Of a stretch of 64,000 nt of DNA, positions 1-12,616 are shown piece by piece. The stretch is taken from the NCBI GenBank assembly GCA_963978545.1, contig OZ021724.1, positions 101,883,523-101,947,522 of the forward strand. The letters are read 5' to 3'. Both the position numbers and the translations under genes were made by a program. Position 1 is the stretch's first letter, and each line of letters opens with the position of its first letter. The notes beneath the pieces are model-generated. The model did no database searches, was not told the DNA's origin, and worked only from the letters and a program-made list of their open reading frames with translations. This stretch comes from Linyphia triangularis. Lineage: Eukaryota > Arthropoda > Arachnida > Araneae > Linyphiidae.

Positions 1-960
1 TTTCATATTTGATTTTTGTGCCATTGCTATAGTGAAAGATCTTGTTCCTTTTCAGAGGAAAGTTGTGGATACTTGCAGAACAAAATTTTCTCAAGAACGT
101 GAAATGCAAAATTCATCAATTTTCCAGAATTCTAGAATACACTATAATTTGAATGAAAAAATTGGTTGATTTGGGGAGACATATTTCTTCATGGGCGATG
201 ATGTGAGGTGAATTCAAGGGCAAATGCAAGTTGGTAACCGGATCGGTATAAGTTGATATAAAAGTGTTCTTGTTTTCATATTTGATTTTTGTGCCATTAC
301 CATCATGAAAGATCTGTTCCTTTTCAGAGGAAAGTTGTGGATACTTGCAGAACAAAATTTTCTCAAGAACGTGAAATGCAAAATTCATCAATTTTCCAGA
401 ATTCTAGAATACACTATAATTTGAATGAAAAAATTGGTTGATTTGGGGAGACATATTTCTTCATGGGCGATGATTTGAGGTGAATTCAAGGGCAAATGCA
501 GTTGGTAACCGGATCGGTATAAGCTGATATCAAAGTGTACTTTGGTTTCATATTTGATTTTTGTGCCATTGCTATAGTGAAAGATCTGTTCCTTTTCAGA
601 GGAAAGTTGTGGATACTTGCAGAACAAAATTTTCTCAAGAACGTGAAATGCAAAATTCATCAATTTTCCAGAATTCTAGAATACACTATAATTTGAATGA
701 AAAAATTGGTTGATTTGGGGAGACATATTTCTTCATGGGCGATGATTTGAGGTGAATTCAAGGGCAAATGCAAGTTGGTAACCGGATCTGTATAAGTTGA
801 TATAAAAGTGTTCTTGTTTTCATATTTGATTTTTGTGCCATTGCCATCATGAAAGATCTGTTCCTTTTCAGAGGAAAGTTGTGGATACTTGCAGAACAAA
901 ATTTTCTCAAGAACGTGAAATGCAAAATTCATCAATTTTCCAGAATTCTAGAATACACTG
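1..960. repeat. 272-bp tandem repeat array, about 3.5 copies, cut by the left window edge
   Basis: The same block recurs with a period of about 272 bp (marker GTGCCATTGCTATAGTGAAA and variants near 19, 290, 565 and 837). Copies are nearly identical, differing by small substitutions and 1-base indels. Each copy has a minus-strand ORF of 91 codons that is simply the repeat read through. No similarity to a known protein is apparent. The array starts before base 1, so its true size is unknown; on the right it ends near 960 where the sequence becomes T-rich and unique. Confidence 0.9.
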
Positions 961-1610
961 TAATTTGAAAAGAAAAATTAACAGTAACTTAGTAATTGTT
1001 ATTGAAGTCTCATTTGTTATCATTGATTGTTTTTGTGGCCTCAATTGATTTAACAAGAATGGAAAAATTTGTTGATTTCTGTTATTTTCTTGTCTTCTTT
1101 CTTTACTGTCTTGTTATCTTTTTCCTTCTTTTATCTCATTTGCATTATATTATCTTAACAAATTACATCTGATTTTGAATCAATTTCTCCAGACCTAGCT
1201 ATTTGATGTCTTCAGATTCTATTGTTTGATTTTTCTACTGCTATTTCCTAGAATCAATTTCTTTATCTTTTCAATCTTAGATTATCTCGCTTATTTTCTT
1301 CGGATTCTTTCAATAGATCTTTCAGATTACCTTAAAAAATCTCTCCAGATCATCTTAAATGGTATCTAGAACATTCTCTTACCAATTTTTTTCTATTTTA
1401 TTTCTTCAGATTCCTGTGTTTAATATTAATTTTTGTAGAGGTTATTTTTTTTTTTTTTATTATCAATGACACTTTTCGGAAAATACACATGGGAAAAATA
1501 ATCGCCTTCACACTGATAGGAATTTAAGTATAAGGATCCAAAATTCAAGTTTAGATTTTTAAACAGATTAACAGGTTGAACCATAATTTGTGATCTAAGC
1601 AGCAATATTC
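961..1610. other. Anonymous T-rich sequence
   Basis: Pyrimidine-rich, low-complexity sequence with TTCAGATT-like words and a poly-T run near 1447-1459. I see no ORF, RNA gene or repeat family shared with the rest of the window. Confidence 0.5.
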
Positions 1611-1612
1611 TA

Positions 1613-2147
1613 CTTTCAATTACCCATATGTATACATAGAATAATGAAAGTATAGCATTTGGTTAAAAAAAATATATATATTTCTCCACGTTTTGGAACA
1701 TCCTAATTTCAAAAAAGTTATCTAGAAAAAATTTCTGTCTCTAAGTGTGTGTATGCGACAGCATAAAAAAACAGAACAAATTGACTTACGATATTGAAAT
1801 TTGTAGTGCGGGTTGGTGGTAGCCATGGGACCTACCATTAAGGTTTTCGTTAAAATCGCGCATGCGCGTAAGGTAGTTACCATTAAAAAAAATCATGTTT
1901 CTTAGTAATTGCTAAGAAACGGCTCTTACGATTTTGTTCAAAATCGCTGTGGTAATGCTTCTTATAGTGTTCTGAACATCCCCACCTCGGAGATAGCAGT
2001 AAAAATAGTTTAATGACGTAAAAAGTTGAAAATCGAATGCATTCAACACCGAGTTCTCTTTCCTTGAGCATACCTCATTAACGATCGTTTTTTCTTCTCT
2101 GCTCAATTTGACTTATAATAAAGGATAATATATGGATTATTGAAAAG
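1613..2147 (+). mobile_element. Dispersed family A, copy 1 (non-autonomous element with imperfect terminal inverted repeats)
   Basis: A second copy lies at 21341-21877 in the same orientation and is alignable end to end. The left end CTTTCAATTACCCATATG matches, imperfectly, the reverse complement of the right end (CTTTTCAATAATCCATAT). Copy 1 is flanked by TA on both sides (1611-1612, 2148-2149), which suggests a Tc1/mariner-type insertion. The interior carries a TCTGTCTGTGTGT-type stretch and a GCGCATGCGC palindrome near 1857-1866. No coding capacity is seen; it is probably a MITE of about 535 bp. Superfamily assignment is inference. Confidence 0.7.
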
Positions 2148-2402
2148 TATATCGCAAAAATCATCATTTTAGCAAAGTTTTTTTTTTTTTTTTTCTTTTT
2201 GAGTAAATTGTAATATTGATATTGTAATATTGATTACCTGAGCACATAGTTTTATATTAAATTTAAATATATGTTGATAAAAATATTTTACTTTTCTAAC
2301 CACGGATAATATAAGAGTTTTAACGAATCAGCTACGCATCGTTCCAATCGGCCAATCAGGACGTAGTAAAAACCGGTTCACACCTCGTTGTAGCGTATTC
2401 AT

Positions 2403-3197
2403 TAGAGGTCGGAAACATCGATCAAAATAAATATCGATACTATAGCATTGCATAGAAAAAAATATCGATGTATTGATACATTATTATTATTATTTATTTA
2501 TTTTAATTGATTTGAAATTTTGCCAGAAACGAAGTTTTTCAGACAAATTTCTACTTTTCATGTAATCATGCCAAAGTTGTTTTAGTAAATAAATTAGAAA
2601 AATTGTTTTAATAAATAAATTGTAAAAATTGTTTTAATAAATAAATTATACAAATTGTTTTAATAAATAAATTATACAAATTGTTTTAATAAATAAATTA
2701 TAAAAACTGTTTTAATAAATAAATTATATTATCAATTAGAATAAATAAACTACATTTGGATATAAATGCAAAAAAAATTCACATTTATTTTTTAAAAAAA
2801 ATAATTTTGAAAAGTAGTGTACCGCATATTTTGCTGATAGAGATGATTTTAATATTTAAAATTAGATGCAAGTTCCATGCACACGTTTACAACAGAAACG
2901 GCGCTATGTTAATGACTACTAATAAATGTTATTATCTTTCCACTGCATTATGTTGTCTTTTTGGTTAGGGTGCCATTTTAACTGTCTCTCCGCCAAGTCC
3001 AAACTTTAGTTTCGAAGTTTTTGAAAAGGGAATAAAGAAAATTGAAAAAACACGTGGAACTACAAAACGATCATCAAAAAACCAAAAATGTTTGAAAATA
3101 TTGATAAATCGGTGACTTGTATCGATATTTTTATCATCGATATTTTTTATAAAATATCGATAAAAATATCGTCGTATTGATATATCGCTGACCTCTA
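2403..3197 (+). mobile_element. hAT-type MITE, family B copy 1, with 8-bp target duplication
   Basis: The element starts TAGAGGTCGG and ends CTGACCTCTA, a terminal inverted repeat of about 10 bp, and is flanked by a perfect 8-bp direct repeat GTATTCAT (2395-2402 and 3198-3205). An 8-bp duplication and AGAGGTCGG-like ends are characteristic of hAT elements. Next to both ends are blocks rich in ATCGAT palindromes. The interior has five or so tandem TTTTAATAAATAAATTATA units and a segment also found in dispersed family C. There is no transposase. A second copy with its own 8-bp duplication is at 28166-28815. Confidence 0.9.
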
Positions 3198-3205
3198 GTA
3201 TTCAT

Positions 3206-4866
3206 TGAGCTCAAGTAAGCTTGTTTTAATGTATATGCATTTTAATTCAAGTAAAAATTCCCCATAGATAAGGAGTTGTTTCTGAAAAATCCTCACAACA
3301 TATGCACCAGCCAATTTTTAATTGGAATTGATTGCTTTTTTCGTTTTCTTTAATTATTCCTCCCCCCCCCCCCCCCACCAAAAAAATAAATTCTTACATA
3401 CTTATTCATTTCTTATTACGTCGTAAGATTCACAATTAAATGTTCAGATTTTTAAGTATCCTTAAGTTGGTGTTCTAAAAAGCAAAAAATTGAAAGTGTT
3501 AGGCTTCAGATTTTCTTATTTAAAAACAGTTGTTTATGACAGTTTTGGTCCATGTTTCAAGAAAAACCCTTCAAATTGGACAGCTGGAAATAGCCTACGA
3601 TTTCATTTGCCACTTTAATAACTATCTTTAACTATGATCATTATATTAATATTATAATGTTGACTGCACTGGTGTGAGTTTCACTTTTCTAACTATGTAT
3701 ATTAATGCTATTTGTTTTTAAAGAATGGTGAGACCCAAAAATTCATATTAAAAAAAAAAAAAAAATCCCAGTCGCAAACATTATATTTATCGTAAGTACC
3801 GGTTTACATAACCCTTTCTTAAAACTAGAATAATTTTATCTTTTTCCTGCTCTTGAAAAAGTAATGCTTCTGATGTACGTATATTCGATTGGAAAACGAC
3901 AAGTTTACACAGATCCCAGTACCCAATTTTCTTCTGGCTGTATTTCTTGCTTTTGTTGATTTTCATCCAAAACGTCCTTACCGTCACAAAGCATATCACA
4001 GAATAACTTCAGAAGGTTCCATTCTAATACGATTTCTTTTTACATTGTGTCTCCAGAACAAGATAACTCGTTGCGACAACTGAAACGAAGCATTCTAAAC
4101 AACAACTTCACGTTCCATCAGAAAGACAATTTCTTCAATTCAAAACCTACAGCATCAAATTACATGTCTCTGGTTTCCATGTCAAGAACAACAACAAATA
4201 ATTCGTATCACTGTTATGGGACGCAAACTTTGGAGATGGAGTTTGGCAACGGTGTCACTTGTTCCGGTATTGACGCGGCAATAACTTATTCCTCTATCGC
4301 GGATTGGCATCAACTGGGAATTTGGAAGACAATTTTTCCCCATCGGTAAAGAAGCAAAAAGAATTCCACTGTGAAATTCGGACGGATTTTGTTGGCTTTT
4401 GTAAAGGGAAACAGCCGTGTGAGAAAAAAAAAGAAAAGAAATACAGTGGATCTGCAACGAAATTCATGGTGGAATAAACTCTATTTTATGTTCTTCACTC
4501 GCTAAGATAAGATAAGGGTCAGTTTCGGAAAGGACATGAGCTTTAAAAAAACGGCACAGAATATCTCCTGTGGTCGAAAGAAGGTTTGCCACAATTGGCA
4601 CTGTATCGAGAAGAAAAACAGCGAATGTGGAGTATATGTTTTTTTTTAAAGAAAACGTCAGTTTAAACGATAACTATTCAAATATTTTATTATCAAATAC
4701 GCAAAAAAATATTGGAAAATGCTTTTTAATGTTGCTACTAAATATATTTAGGCAATATTTAATAAGAAATAAGTTAGACTTTCTTTAAAAAAATTATTTA
4801 CTCACGTTTCGAGTATAATACAAATTACAGTTCGATTGCAACCAAATGAATGCTATTTGAAGCAAT
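3206..4866. other. Anonymous sequence; poly-C run, no supported gene
   Basis: Holds a 15-base C run (3362-3376), an A run near 3753-3767, and a less AT-rich stretch at about 3990-4470 with overlapping ORFs of 91-100 codons on both strands. These ORFs match nothing I recognise, have no clear splice-site context, and are not repeated in the window. Confidence 0.4.
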
Positions 4867-5034
4867 ACTACAAAATGAATGGTGATCTTAAAAATAGTGT
4901 AAGTTCTTAGTATTACATGATGAATTGTAAATTATGAACATCAGTATGAGACTACAAAATGAAGGGTGATCTTAAAAATAGTGTAAGTTCTTAGTATTAC
5001 ATGATGAATTGTAAATTATGAACATCAGTATGAG
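4867..5034. repeat. 84-bp tandem duplication (two copies)
   Basis: Two head-to-tail copies of an 84-bp block beginning ACTACAAAATGAA (4867 and 4951), differing by one base (AATGG versus AAGGG). Near identity points to a recent duplication. Confidence 0.95.
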
Positions 5035-5439
5035 ACCGTTGGGATTGGCAACATTTGGTAACAATATTTGTGCAAACATTTTACTATATTTAGTACAAAA
5101 TTTAGCATCAAATTAAAAAATTCGGTGACAATATTTAAAACTCAAAACAAAAGTTTCAACCTTTTATAATAATTTTAAGACATTACATGGAAATTTCATT
5201 GAGCTACCCGTTAGGCATATGAACATGCGCCACTTTCAGCATCATCTCTACCCGTTTCGACAAACAGTGATTGAGAAACGAAACGAAGGGAAGTTAAACC
5301 ACCCGAAACTTCACTGAGTGTTGAAAGAGTTTTCTGCTATTGGGATTTTTCATTACGATCTTAACTAGAAATAAGAAGTTGGAAGAGCTCGTATGTATGT
5401 GTGTAGTAAATTCATTATTTCTTATTTATCAATTTCCAC

Positions 5440-5530
5440 TGCAGTTTGTGGAGGATGCAGGGTCCAGGCAGGAATCGAACCCGAGGCATCCAGCATGCTA
5501 GGCCGAAACTATAACCGTTAGACAAAAATG
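5440..5530 (-). repeat. tRNA-derived SINE head, degenerate
   Basis: On the minus strand a D-arm/box A-like segment (GTCTAACGGTTATAGTTT) is followed about 35 bases later by a box B-like GGGTTCGATTCC. The T-stem and acceptor stem do not pair properly, so this is not a working tRNA. A similar box A part recurs at 38096-38120. Probably an old tRNA-derived SINE family distinct from the one at 12762, 14723 and 30219. Confidence 0.5.
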
Positions 5531-5544
5531 ATCGTCAGTCGAGA

Positions 5545-6103
5545 AAGTAAGTTTCGGGGTTTTGAATTGACCACCACAAGTTAAATGTTCAGTTTTAGTG
5601 ATCTGTTGGCGACGTATTTGGCGCCGTTCCGGGTCCAAGAGGATCTGGCAGCCAAAATGGAAACAAATGATTGCACGATTGAGCTGCGATGACCACTACC
5701 GGCCGTTAGAAATGGAGTTGTCTACAAGAGAGGACACTTCCAGTGGCTATCTCCTCTTGATTCTTCCATGCACACAATGTACGACATCCAGACTGCTTTT
5801 TATCACGGAAAACGGATTTGTACATTCTTCTTATTTGTTTATGTTTAAATTCTGTAATTTCTTTAGAGTAGCTTTGATAAAAGGACATGCCTGAAATGTC
5901 TTTTTTTAAATATCGCATTGTTTCTTGAAATTGGACGAAATCTTGTGTTAGCGTGTCTAAATAAAGCGCAGAAGACGTATTTAGTTTATAAAAATAGCAG
6001 AAACACTTCTTTTAGGATCTTTCGCTGATTTCTCTCTTTTGTAGTAGACGTTTAGTTTCAGACAAGACCTAAAGTAGGGCTAAAAAATATCCATGGAATT
6101 ATA
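5545..6103. other. Anonymous sequence
   Basis: A less AT-rich patch at 5590-5830 gives short ORFs in several frames, none recognisable. Otherwise AT-rich with nothing supported. Confidence 0.4.
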
Positions 6104-6665
6104 CAGGATGTCTATAAAATATTGGACACATTTTGATTTTGAATAATTCATAAAATAATTGATAACACTAATGGTTATATAGACTCAAAAAGTTTTATGG
6201 CACTTATCAATGGACTTACACCTGTACGCTGTTCGTCACATGGAGAATATCAAGACAGTAGTTAATTTCGCGCCAGGTACGGGCAAGCACGTCGGCATCC
6301 ATAGAGGCTATTGCGGCTGCAATCCTGGCTTTTAAGTCATTCCACACTTTCTTCCTGTACACAATGTACTTTATGAATCCCCAAAGGAAAAAGTCCAGTG
6401 GCGTTATATTAGGTGATCTAGATAGCCAAGAGGGAAAGCCTACAATTAATAACGCTCGAAGACGATATTTACCAAAGAAACGAGAAAACATAAAATTAAT
6501 ATCACGGGCAGACGATATTTACAAAAGAAATGATATTCAAATGGGAAAAGGAAACTTGTTATGGCAACGTTCACTATAAATGAAAATATATAAGTCATTC
6601 TATGTATAAATGCCGCAAGTTTGTTTATATCTTCATTATTTTATGAATTATTCAACATTTTGAGT
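6104..6665 (-). mobile_element. Deleted mariner-like element
   Basis: The left end reads TA then CAGGATGTCTATAAAATATT, the usual form of mariner-like termini. Internal inverted repeats of about 25 bp (GAATAATTCATAAAATAAT near 6138-6156 and its complement near 6636-6655) bracket a minus-strand transposase C-terminus. The outer right terminus is not recognisable, and most of the transposase is missing, so the element is an internally deleted and right-eroded relic. Confidence 0.75.
6216..6470 (-). pseudogene. mariner-type DDE transposase, C-terminal fragment
   Basis: The minus-strand ORF contains SRSPNITPLDFFLWGFIK, the conserved block around the third catalytic acidic residue of mariner/Tc1 DDE transposases (pattern PP.SPDLTP.DFFLWG). 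It is followed by a tail with LKARIAAAIASMDADVL and W.EI.YCLDI, as at the C-terminus of such proteins. About 75 residues of a protein normally near 340 residues remain; the DNA-binding domain and the first two catalytic aspartates are absent. It lies inside the inverted repeats of the deleted element. Not functional as a transposase. Confidence 0.85.
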
Positions 6666-6669
6666 AAAT

Positions 6670-7525
6670 ATTCAACGTAGCGTTTTGATCGGACTGTGTT
6701 CGGACGAGGATTTCAGCCATTTTCTTTTCTTAATATTTAAATAACTAATTTTTTTACAGAACTTTTGTTTGAATATTTGGAATCAGAAAGACATTCTTCA
6801 TAAATATAAACGAATTTCGTTCATTGTTAAAAATAAAAGAATTGTTTATTATAAAATAAGATACAGAATAAGATAAAATAAAACTCTCTTGGTCCAGTTC
6901 CCATTTCATTTTCGTGGATTTTCAGTCTCTCAGAAGATGCTTTAATTAAAACTAGAGCTCTAGTGAAATTCATAAGTTCTATAATGAAAGATTTGTGATC
7001 CTCTTTGTTATCTAATATAGAAGTTGTTTGAACTAAGGAATAATGAGATAAAGCAGCCAGTAGGCGAGCAAAAATCTCACACCACCCAATCAATCAATCA
7101 ATCAAGATAAAATAAAATTAAAAAAAAAAAAATACGTAACTGTTTACATTTATGTACAGAAAATTTGTGTAACAATATGTAATAAGTCTTTGATATTTTG
7201 AGCCATAAACAAATTCTGTCACCTTTTATGAAGTGAAAACAACCTTTTAAAGCTCTCCAATGCATTCAAAAAAGAAATCTGGTTCTCCGATTTTTATCAC
7301 CGAGAGATGGCTAAGCGAATCACATCAATCAGTTCCACCTCAAGATTTCCATCTCTGCCTTCATCCCCAAGAAAGGATCTTCACCGATCTTTATCTCAAT
7401 CTCGAGAGGGAATTGAAATCTCTAAAATGGATACATATTGTGGAACAAAATATCGACATCTTAAGGTGCGAAGACATTAATAGACACTTGATGACAGCTT
7501 GCAAAACTCCTGGATGCGATAAAAT
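6670..7525. other. Anonymous sequence with a short (AATC)n tract
   Basis: Contains four to five AATC units at about 7086-7104. ORFs at 6827-7093 (minus) and 7260-7574 (plus) are short and unrecognised; the latter runs into the 261-bp array. No supported gene. Confidence 0.4.
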
Positions 7526-7526
7526 C

Positions 7527-9600
7527 CATTTTTCGACAACCTCCCAGGAAAGAAAGTGCAAAGTATCTCTCTAATAACAGTCTTCAGTGCTGGAGTTGCA
7601 AAGTGTCTCACAACTGAATATTTCCGACAACGAAGGCAGGTTGGAGTGTCATGGCATCTTGCTTCGATTTTATTAAGTGAGAATGGGTATGATGGGTTAC
7701 GATTGTTCATTTATCAGACTTGTTTAAATTCTACAATCAGATACATTTTTGTTATTTGATGACAAGTTAGAGTTAAAAGAAAATTTTATTTTTCGACAAC
7801 CTCTCTGGAATGAAAGTGCAAAGTATCTCTCTAATAACAGTCTTCAGTGCTGGAGTTGCAAGGTGTCTCACAACTGAATATTTCCGACAGCGAAGGCTGG
7901 TTGGAGTGTTATGGCATCTTGCTTCGATTTTATTAAGTGAGAATGGGTATGATGGGTTACGATTGTTCTTTTATCAGACTTATTTAAATTCTACAATCAG
8001 ATACATTTTTGTTATTTGATGACAAGGTTAGAGTTAAAAGAAAATTTTATTTTTCGACAACCTCTCTGGAATGAAAGTGCAAAGTATCTCTCTAATAACA
8101 GTCTTCAGTGCTGGAGTTGCAAAGTGTCTCACAACTGAATATTTCCGACAGCGAAGGCAGGTTGGAGTGTTATGGCATCTTGCTTCGATTTTATTAAGTG
8201 AGAATGGGTATGATGGGTTACGATTGTTCTTTTATCAGACTTATTTAAATTCTACAATCAGATACATTTTTGTTATTTGATGACAAGGTTAGAGTTAAAA
8301 GAAAATTTTATTTTTCGACAACCTCTCAGGAAAGAAAGTGCAAAGTATCTCTCTAATAACAGTCTTCAGTGCTGGAGTTGCAAAGTGTCTCACAACTGAA
8401 TATTTTCGACAACGAAGGCAGGTTGGAGTGTTATGGCATCTTGCTTCGATTTTATTAAGTGAGAATGGGTATAATGGGTTACGATTGTTCATTTATCAGA
8501 CTTGTTTAAATTCTACAATCAGATACATTTTTGTTATTTGATGACAAGTTAGAGTTAAAAGAAAATTTTATTTTTCGACAACCACTCAGGAAAGAAAGTG
8601 CAAAGTATTTCTCTAATAACAGTCTTCAGTGCTGGAGTTGCAAATTGTCTCATAACTGAATATTCCGACAGCGAAGGCTGGTTGGAGTGTTATAGCATCT
8701 TGCTTCGATTTTACTAAGTGAGAATGGGTATGCTGGGTTACGATTTTTCATATATCAAAAAGATTTAAATTCTACAATCAGATACATTTTAGTTATTTGA
8801 TTACAAATTTAGAGTTAAAAGAAAAATCAATTTTTCGATAACTTCCCAGGAAAAAAATTGCAAAGTATCTCTCTAATAATAGTCATCAGTGCTGGAGTTG
8901 CAAATTGTCCCACAACTGAATATTTCTGACTGCGATGGTTGGTTGGAGTGTTATGGCTTCTTGCTTCGATTTTACTAAGCGAGGATGGGTATGTTGGGTT
9001 ACGATTTTTCATTTATCAAACATATTTAAATTCTACAATCAAATACATTTTAGTTATTTGATTACAAGGTTAGAGTTAAAAGAAAATTTTATTTTTCGAC
9101 AACCTCTCTTGGAAAGAAAGTGCAAAGTATCTCTCTAATAACAGTCTTCAGTGCTGGAGTTGCAAAGCGTCTCGCAACTGAATATTTCCGACAGCGAAAG
9201 CAGATTGGAGTGGTATAGCATCTTGCTTCGATTTTATTAAGTGAGAATGGGTATGATGGGTTACGATTGTTCATTTATCAGTTTTACTTAAATTCAACAA
9301 TCAGATACATTTTAGTTATTTGATGACAAGTTAGAGTTAAAAGAAAATTTTATTTTTCGACAACCTCTCCTGGAAAGAAAGTGCAAAGTATCTCTCTAAT
9401 AACAGTCTTCAGTGCTGGAGTTGCAAATTGTCTCCCAACAGAATATTTCCGACAGCGAGGGCTGGTTTGAGTGTTATAGCATCTTGCTTCAATTTTATTA
9501 ACCGAGAGTGGGTATGTTGGGTTACGATTGTTCATTTATCAGTCTCTAAAGACATATTTAAATTCTACAGTCAGATACATTTTAGTTATTTGATGACAAA
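7527..9600. repeat. 261-bp tandem repeat array, about 8 copies
   Basis: Eight head-to-tail copies, each starting near TTTTTCGACAACCTCTC and containing AGTCTTCAGTGCTGGAGTTG, with starts near 7530, 7793, 8053, 8314, 8573, 8832, 9096 and 9355. The left four copies are nearly identical; those from about 8573 on are more diverged and carry small indels. Each copy has an open frame on both strands (67-69 codons plus, 61-78 codons minus). The minus frame keeps a run such as YPFSLNKIEARC and ATPALKTVIREIL in most copies, but no known domain is recognisable. Confidence 0.9.
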
Positions 9601-10566
<966 letters not shown>

Positions 10567-11850
10567 AAATATCCATATGTTTTAACTTGAAACTGAACTA
10601 GAATGTTATGGAAATCCATGTTATACGGCTAAATTTCTTCACAAGAAAACCATTTATATTTTGCAATTTATAAGAGACATTTTTCAAATGTGAATTGTTA
10701 ATTTTTGAGAAAGTAATAAACTGATTAATTATTGCATTTCGTAAATGTATTACTTTCCTTTCATCCGATAATTAATTCAAATATACAGTGAATTCTGAAG
10801 ATAATAAGTTTCCGAAGATTTACAGGATGAATTAAAAGAAAAGGATCTTTAATTAAAAAAAATCATTGCACCCAAAACTATCATAGTGATCAATATTTGT
10901 AGCTTTATGAAAATGGTAGATGTAATAAAGTTTTTTCGTAGATTATTAATTTAGTCATATTGATGAGATAGTTGAGATTACAAACTAACCAACCCTTCCA
11001 AATATCAATAATTCCACTGTAACATTACATTGTATATAAAATAATAGACCCTAAAAGAGCAATAGTCTTCCAAAACATACAAGGCACATCATAAAGTACG
11101 AAAGCATAAAAATCTCATCATCGAAATTCAACAAAGAAAACACCCCAATAAAAATCTCATAAAATATGGATTCTGTCTCACACAAAACACTATCTTTCCC
11201 CCCTTCGTCTCCCAACTCAAAAACGAAAAGTGTTTCTGTTCCATTGGACTGCACAATCCGACCTCTCCCCCATTGTTCTTTTTCAGCCATTTCTACATTT
11301 ATTCTTTTTTTTTTAACGCAAGAGGGACAGCAACTAACACGGTATACACATCCGCCACACGTAATCGAAAGGCCTAATAAAATCTTCTCCGCCTCCCCCC
11401 CCCCCCCACACCAGAAAAAAAAAAGTCAACGATTTTCTGCTGTTGAGGAGTGGGATAATAATTAGCCACTGCGTTTGGTTTCACTTTTTTGTTCTTTCTG
11501 GGTTTCTTTTTTTGTTCTTGAGTCTTCCTTCCCCTCTTGTGAGGGGCAGTCAGGCGTGAAAACAATAGTGTGCTTAAACGCGTTTGCTGCCCATCGTGTT
11601 TAAGGACTCCCCGACAATGTCTCTTTTTTTTTTTTAACGGGCAATTTCTGCGTCGTAAATAATAAAAAAGTGGTTACATTGAGCAGAATGTTTTGAGAGA
11701 GTAAATTGAAGCAAGTTTTTTTTTAGCTTCTTTGGGGCGATTGTTGTAGGCTTTTGATACTTCTTCTGTAGTTGATGCTGCTGCAAACGCTACCCCCCTC
11801 CCCCTCTCCATTTCCACCGAGACTCTTGCATTTTGTAGTATCTTCTTATA
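10567..11850. other. Anonymous sequence with a poly-C run
   Basis: Mostly AT-rich. A 13-base C run lies at 11395-11407, next to purine- and pyrimidine-rich stretches (11170-11290, 11500-11560). Several overlapping short ORFs on both strands result from this composition. No gene supported. Confidence 0.4.
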
Positions 11851-12507
11851 GACTGAGAGGCGACTGCAATTTTCGGACCCCATCGAACATCATTCCGATT
11901 TTTTTTATAGAAATTAGAGAAAAGTGAGTAGATAACGAATCCACTGGTCTGCAGTGGCACAAATGGCCGAAACTGGTCAAAAATCGACTTTTAATAAGTT
12001 GAACTAAATCCAATTGCCAAATGTGGCATAACTTTCCAAATAATGAGAATTTTTTTTTATTTGGTAACCCTCACTCTTTAATGATCAATTAAGAAGGTTG
12101 CAGACGATTCAGATATCTGGCGACGGTCTACTTGCTTCTATTAAAAGGGAGCCAAGTTGGTAATAATCATTACGACACGGATGACGTAAGTGATGTCGCC
12201 AATTTGGCTTACTTTTAAAAGATACAAATTTTTCAAGCCAGAGATCAAAAATCGTTTTCGCTTTTTCCCATTGAAAATCAAAATGTAGGGTTGCCAGACG
12301 AAAAAGTTTGTTCTCTTTTGGGCAAGTCATGACATATTCGGCAATCGGATTTTAGTTCAACTCATTTCAAGTAAATTTTTTATCAGTTTCGGCCATTTTT
12401 GCCACGGCAGACCAGTGGATTCCTAATCTACTCACTTTTTTCCAATCTCTATAAAAAATTCAGAATGATGTTCGATGAGGTCCAAAAATTGCAGTCGCCT
12501 CTCGGAC
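11851..12507. mobile_element. Long-TIR foldback MITE, family G copy 1
   Basis: The two ends are inverted copies of each other for roughly 190 bp (GAGAGGCGACTGCAATTTT at the left, its complement at the right), leaving a central spacer of about 270 bp. TA flanks both ends (11849-11850, 12508-12509), fitting a Tc1/mariner-type duplication; a 3-bp TTA reading is also possible. A second copy of almost the same length is at 36789-37446. No ORF of note; the peptide CSRLSVY seen on the minus strand in both copies is the TIR translated. Confidence 0.85.
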
Positions 12508-12616
12508 TATTAGGTTGGTTTAGTTTACCATGGAAAGTAGTTTTCAAATAATTTCACATACGTGTTTAAAGCCTAACCCCCACCCCTCCTTCAATTTATC
12601 AACCTTTTTTTTTTTT

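Noticed and set aside
4047..4457. Overlapping 91-100-codon ORFs on both strands
   Set aside because: No recognisable family on either strand and no splice or promoter evidence.
5440..5530. tRNA gene on the minus strand
   Set aside because: T-stem and acceptor stem do not pair; a SINE relic is more likely.
5598..5894. Possible exon near a GC-richer patch
   Set aside because: Short open stretches in more than one frame and no clear family match or splice pair.
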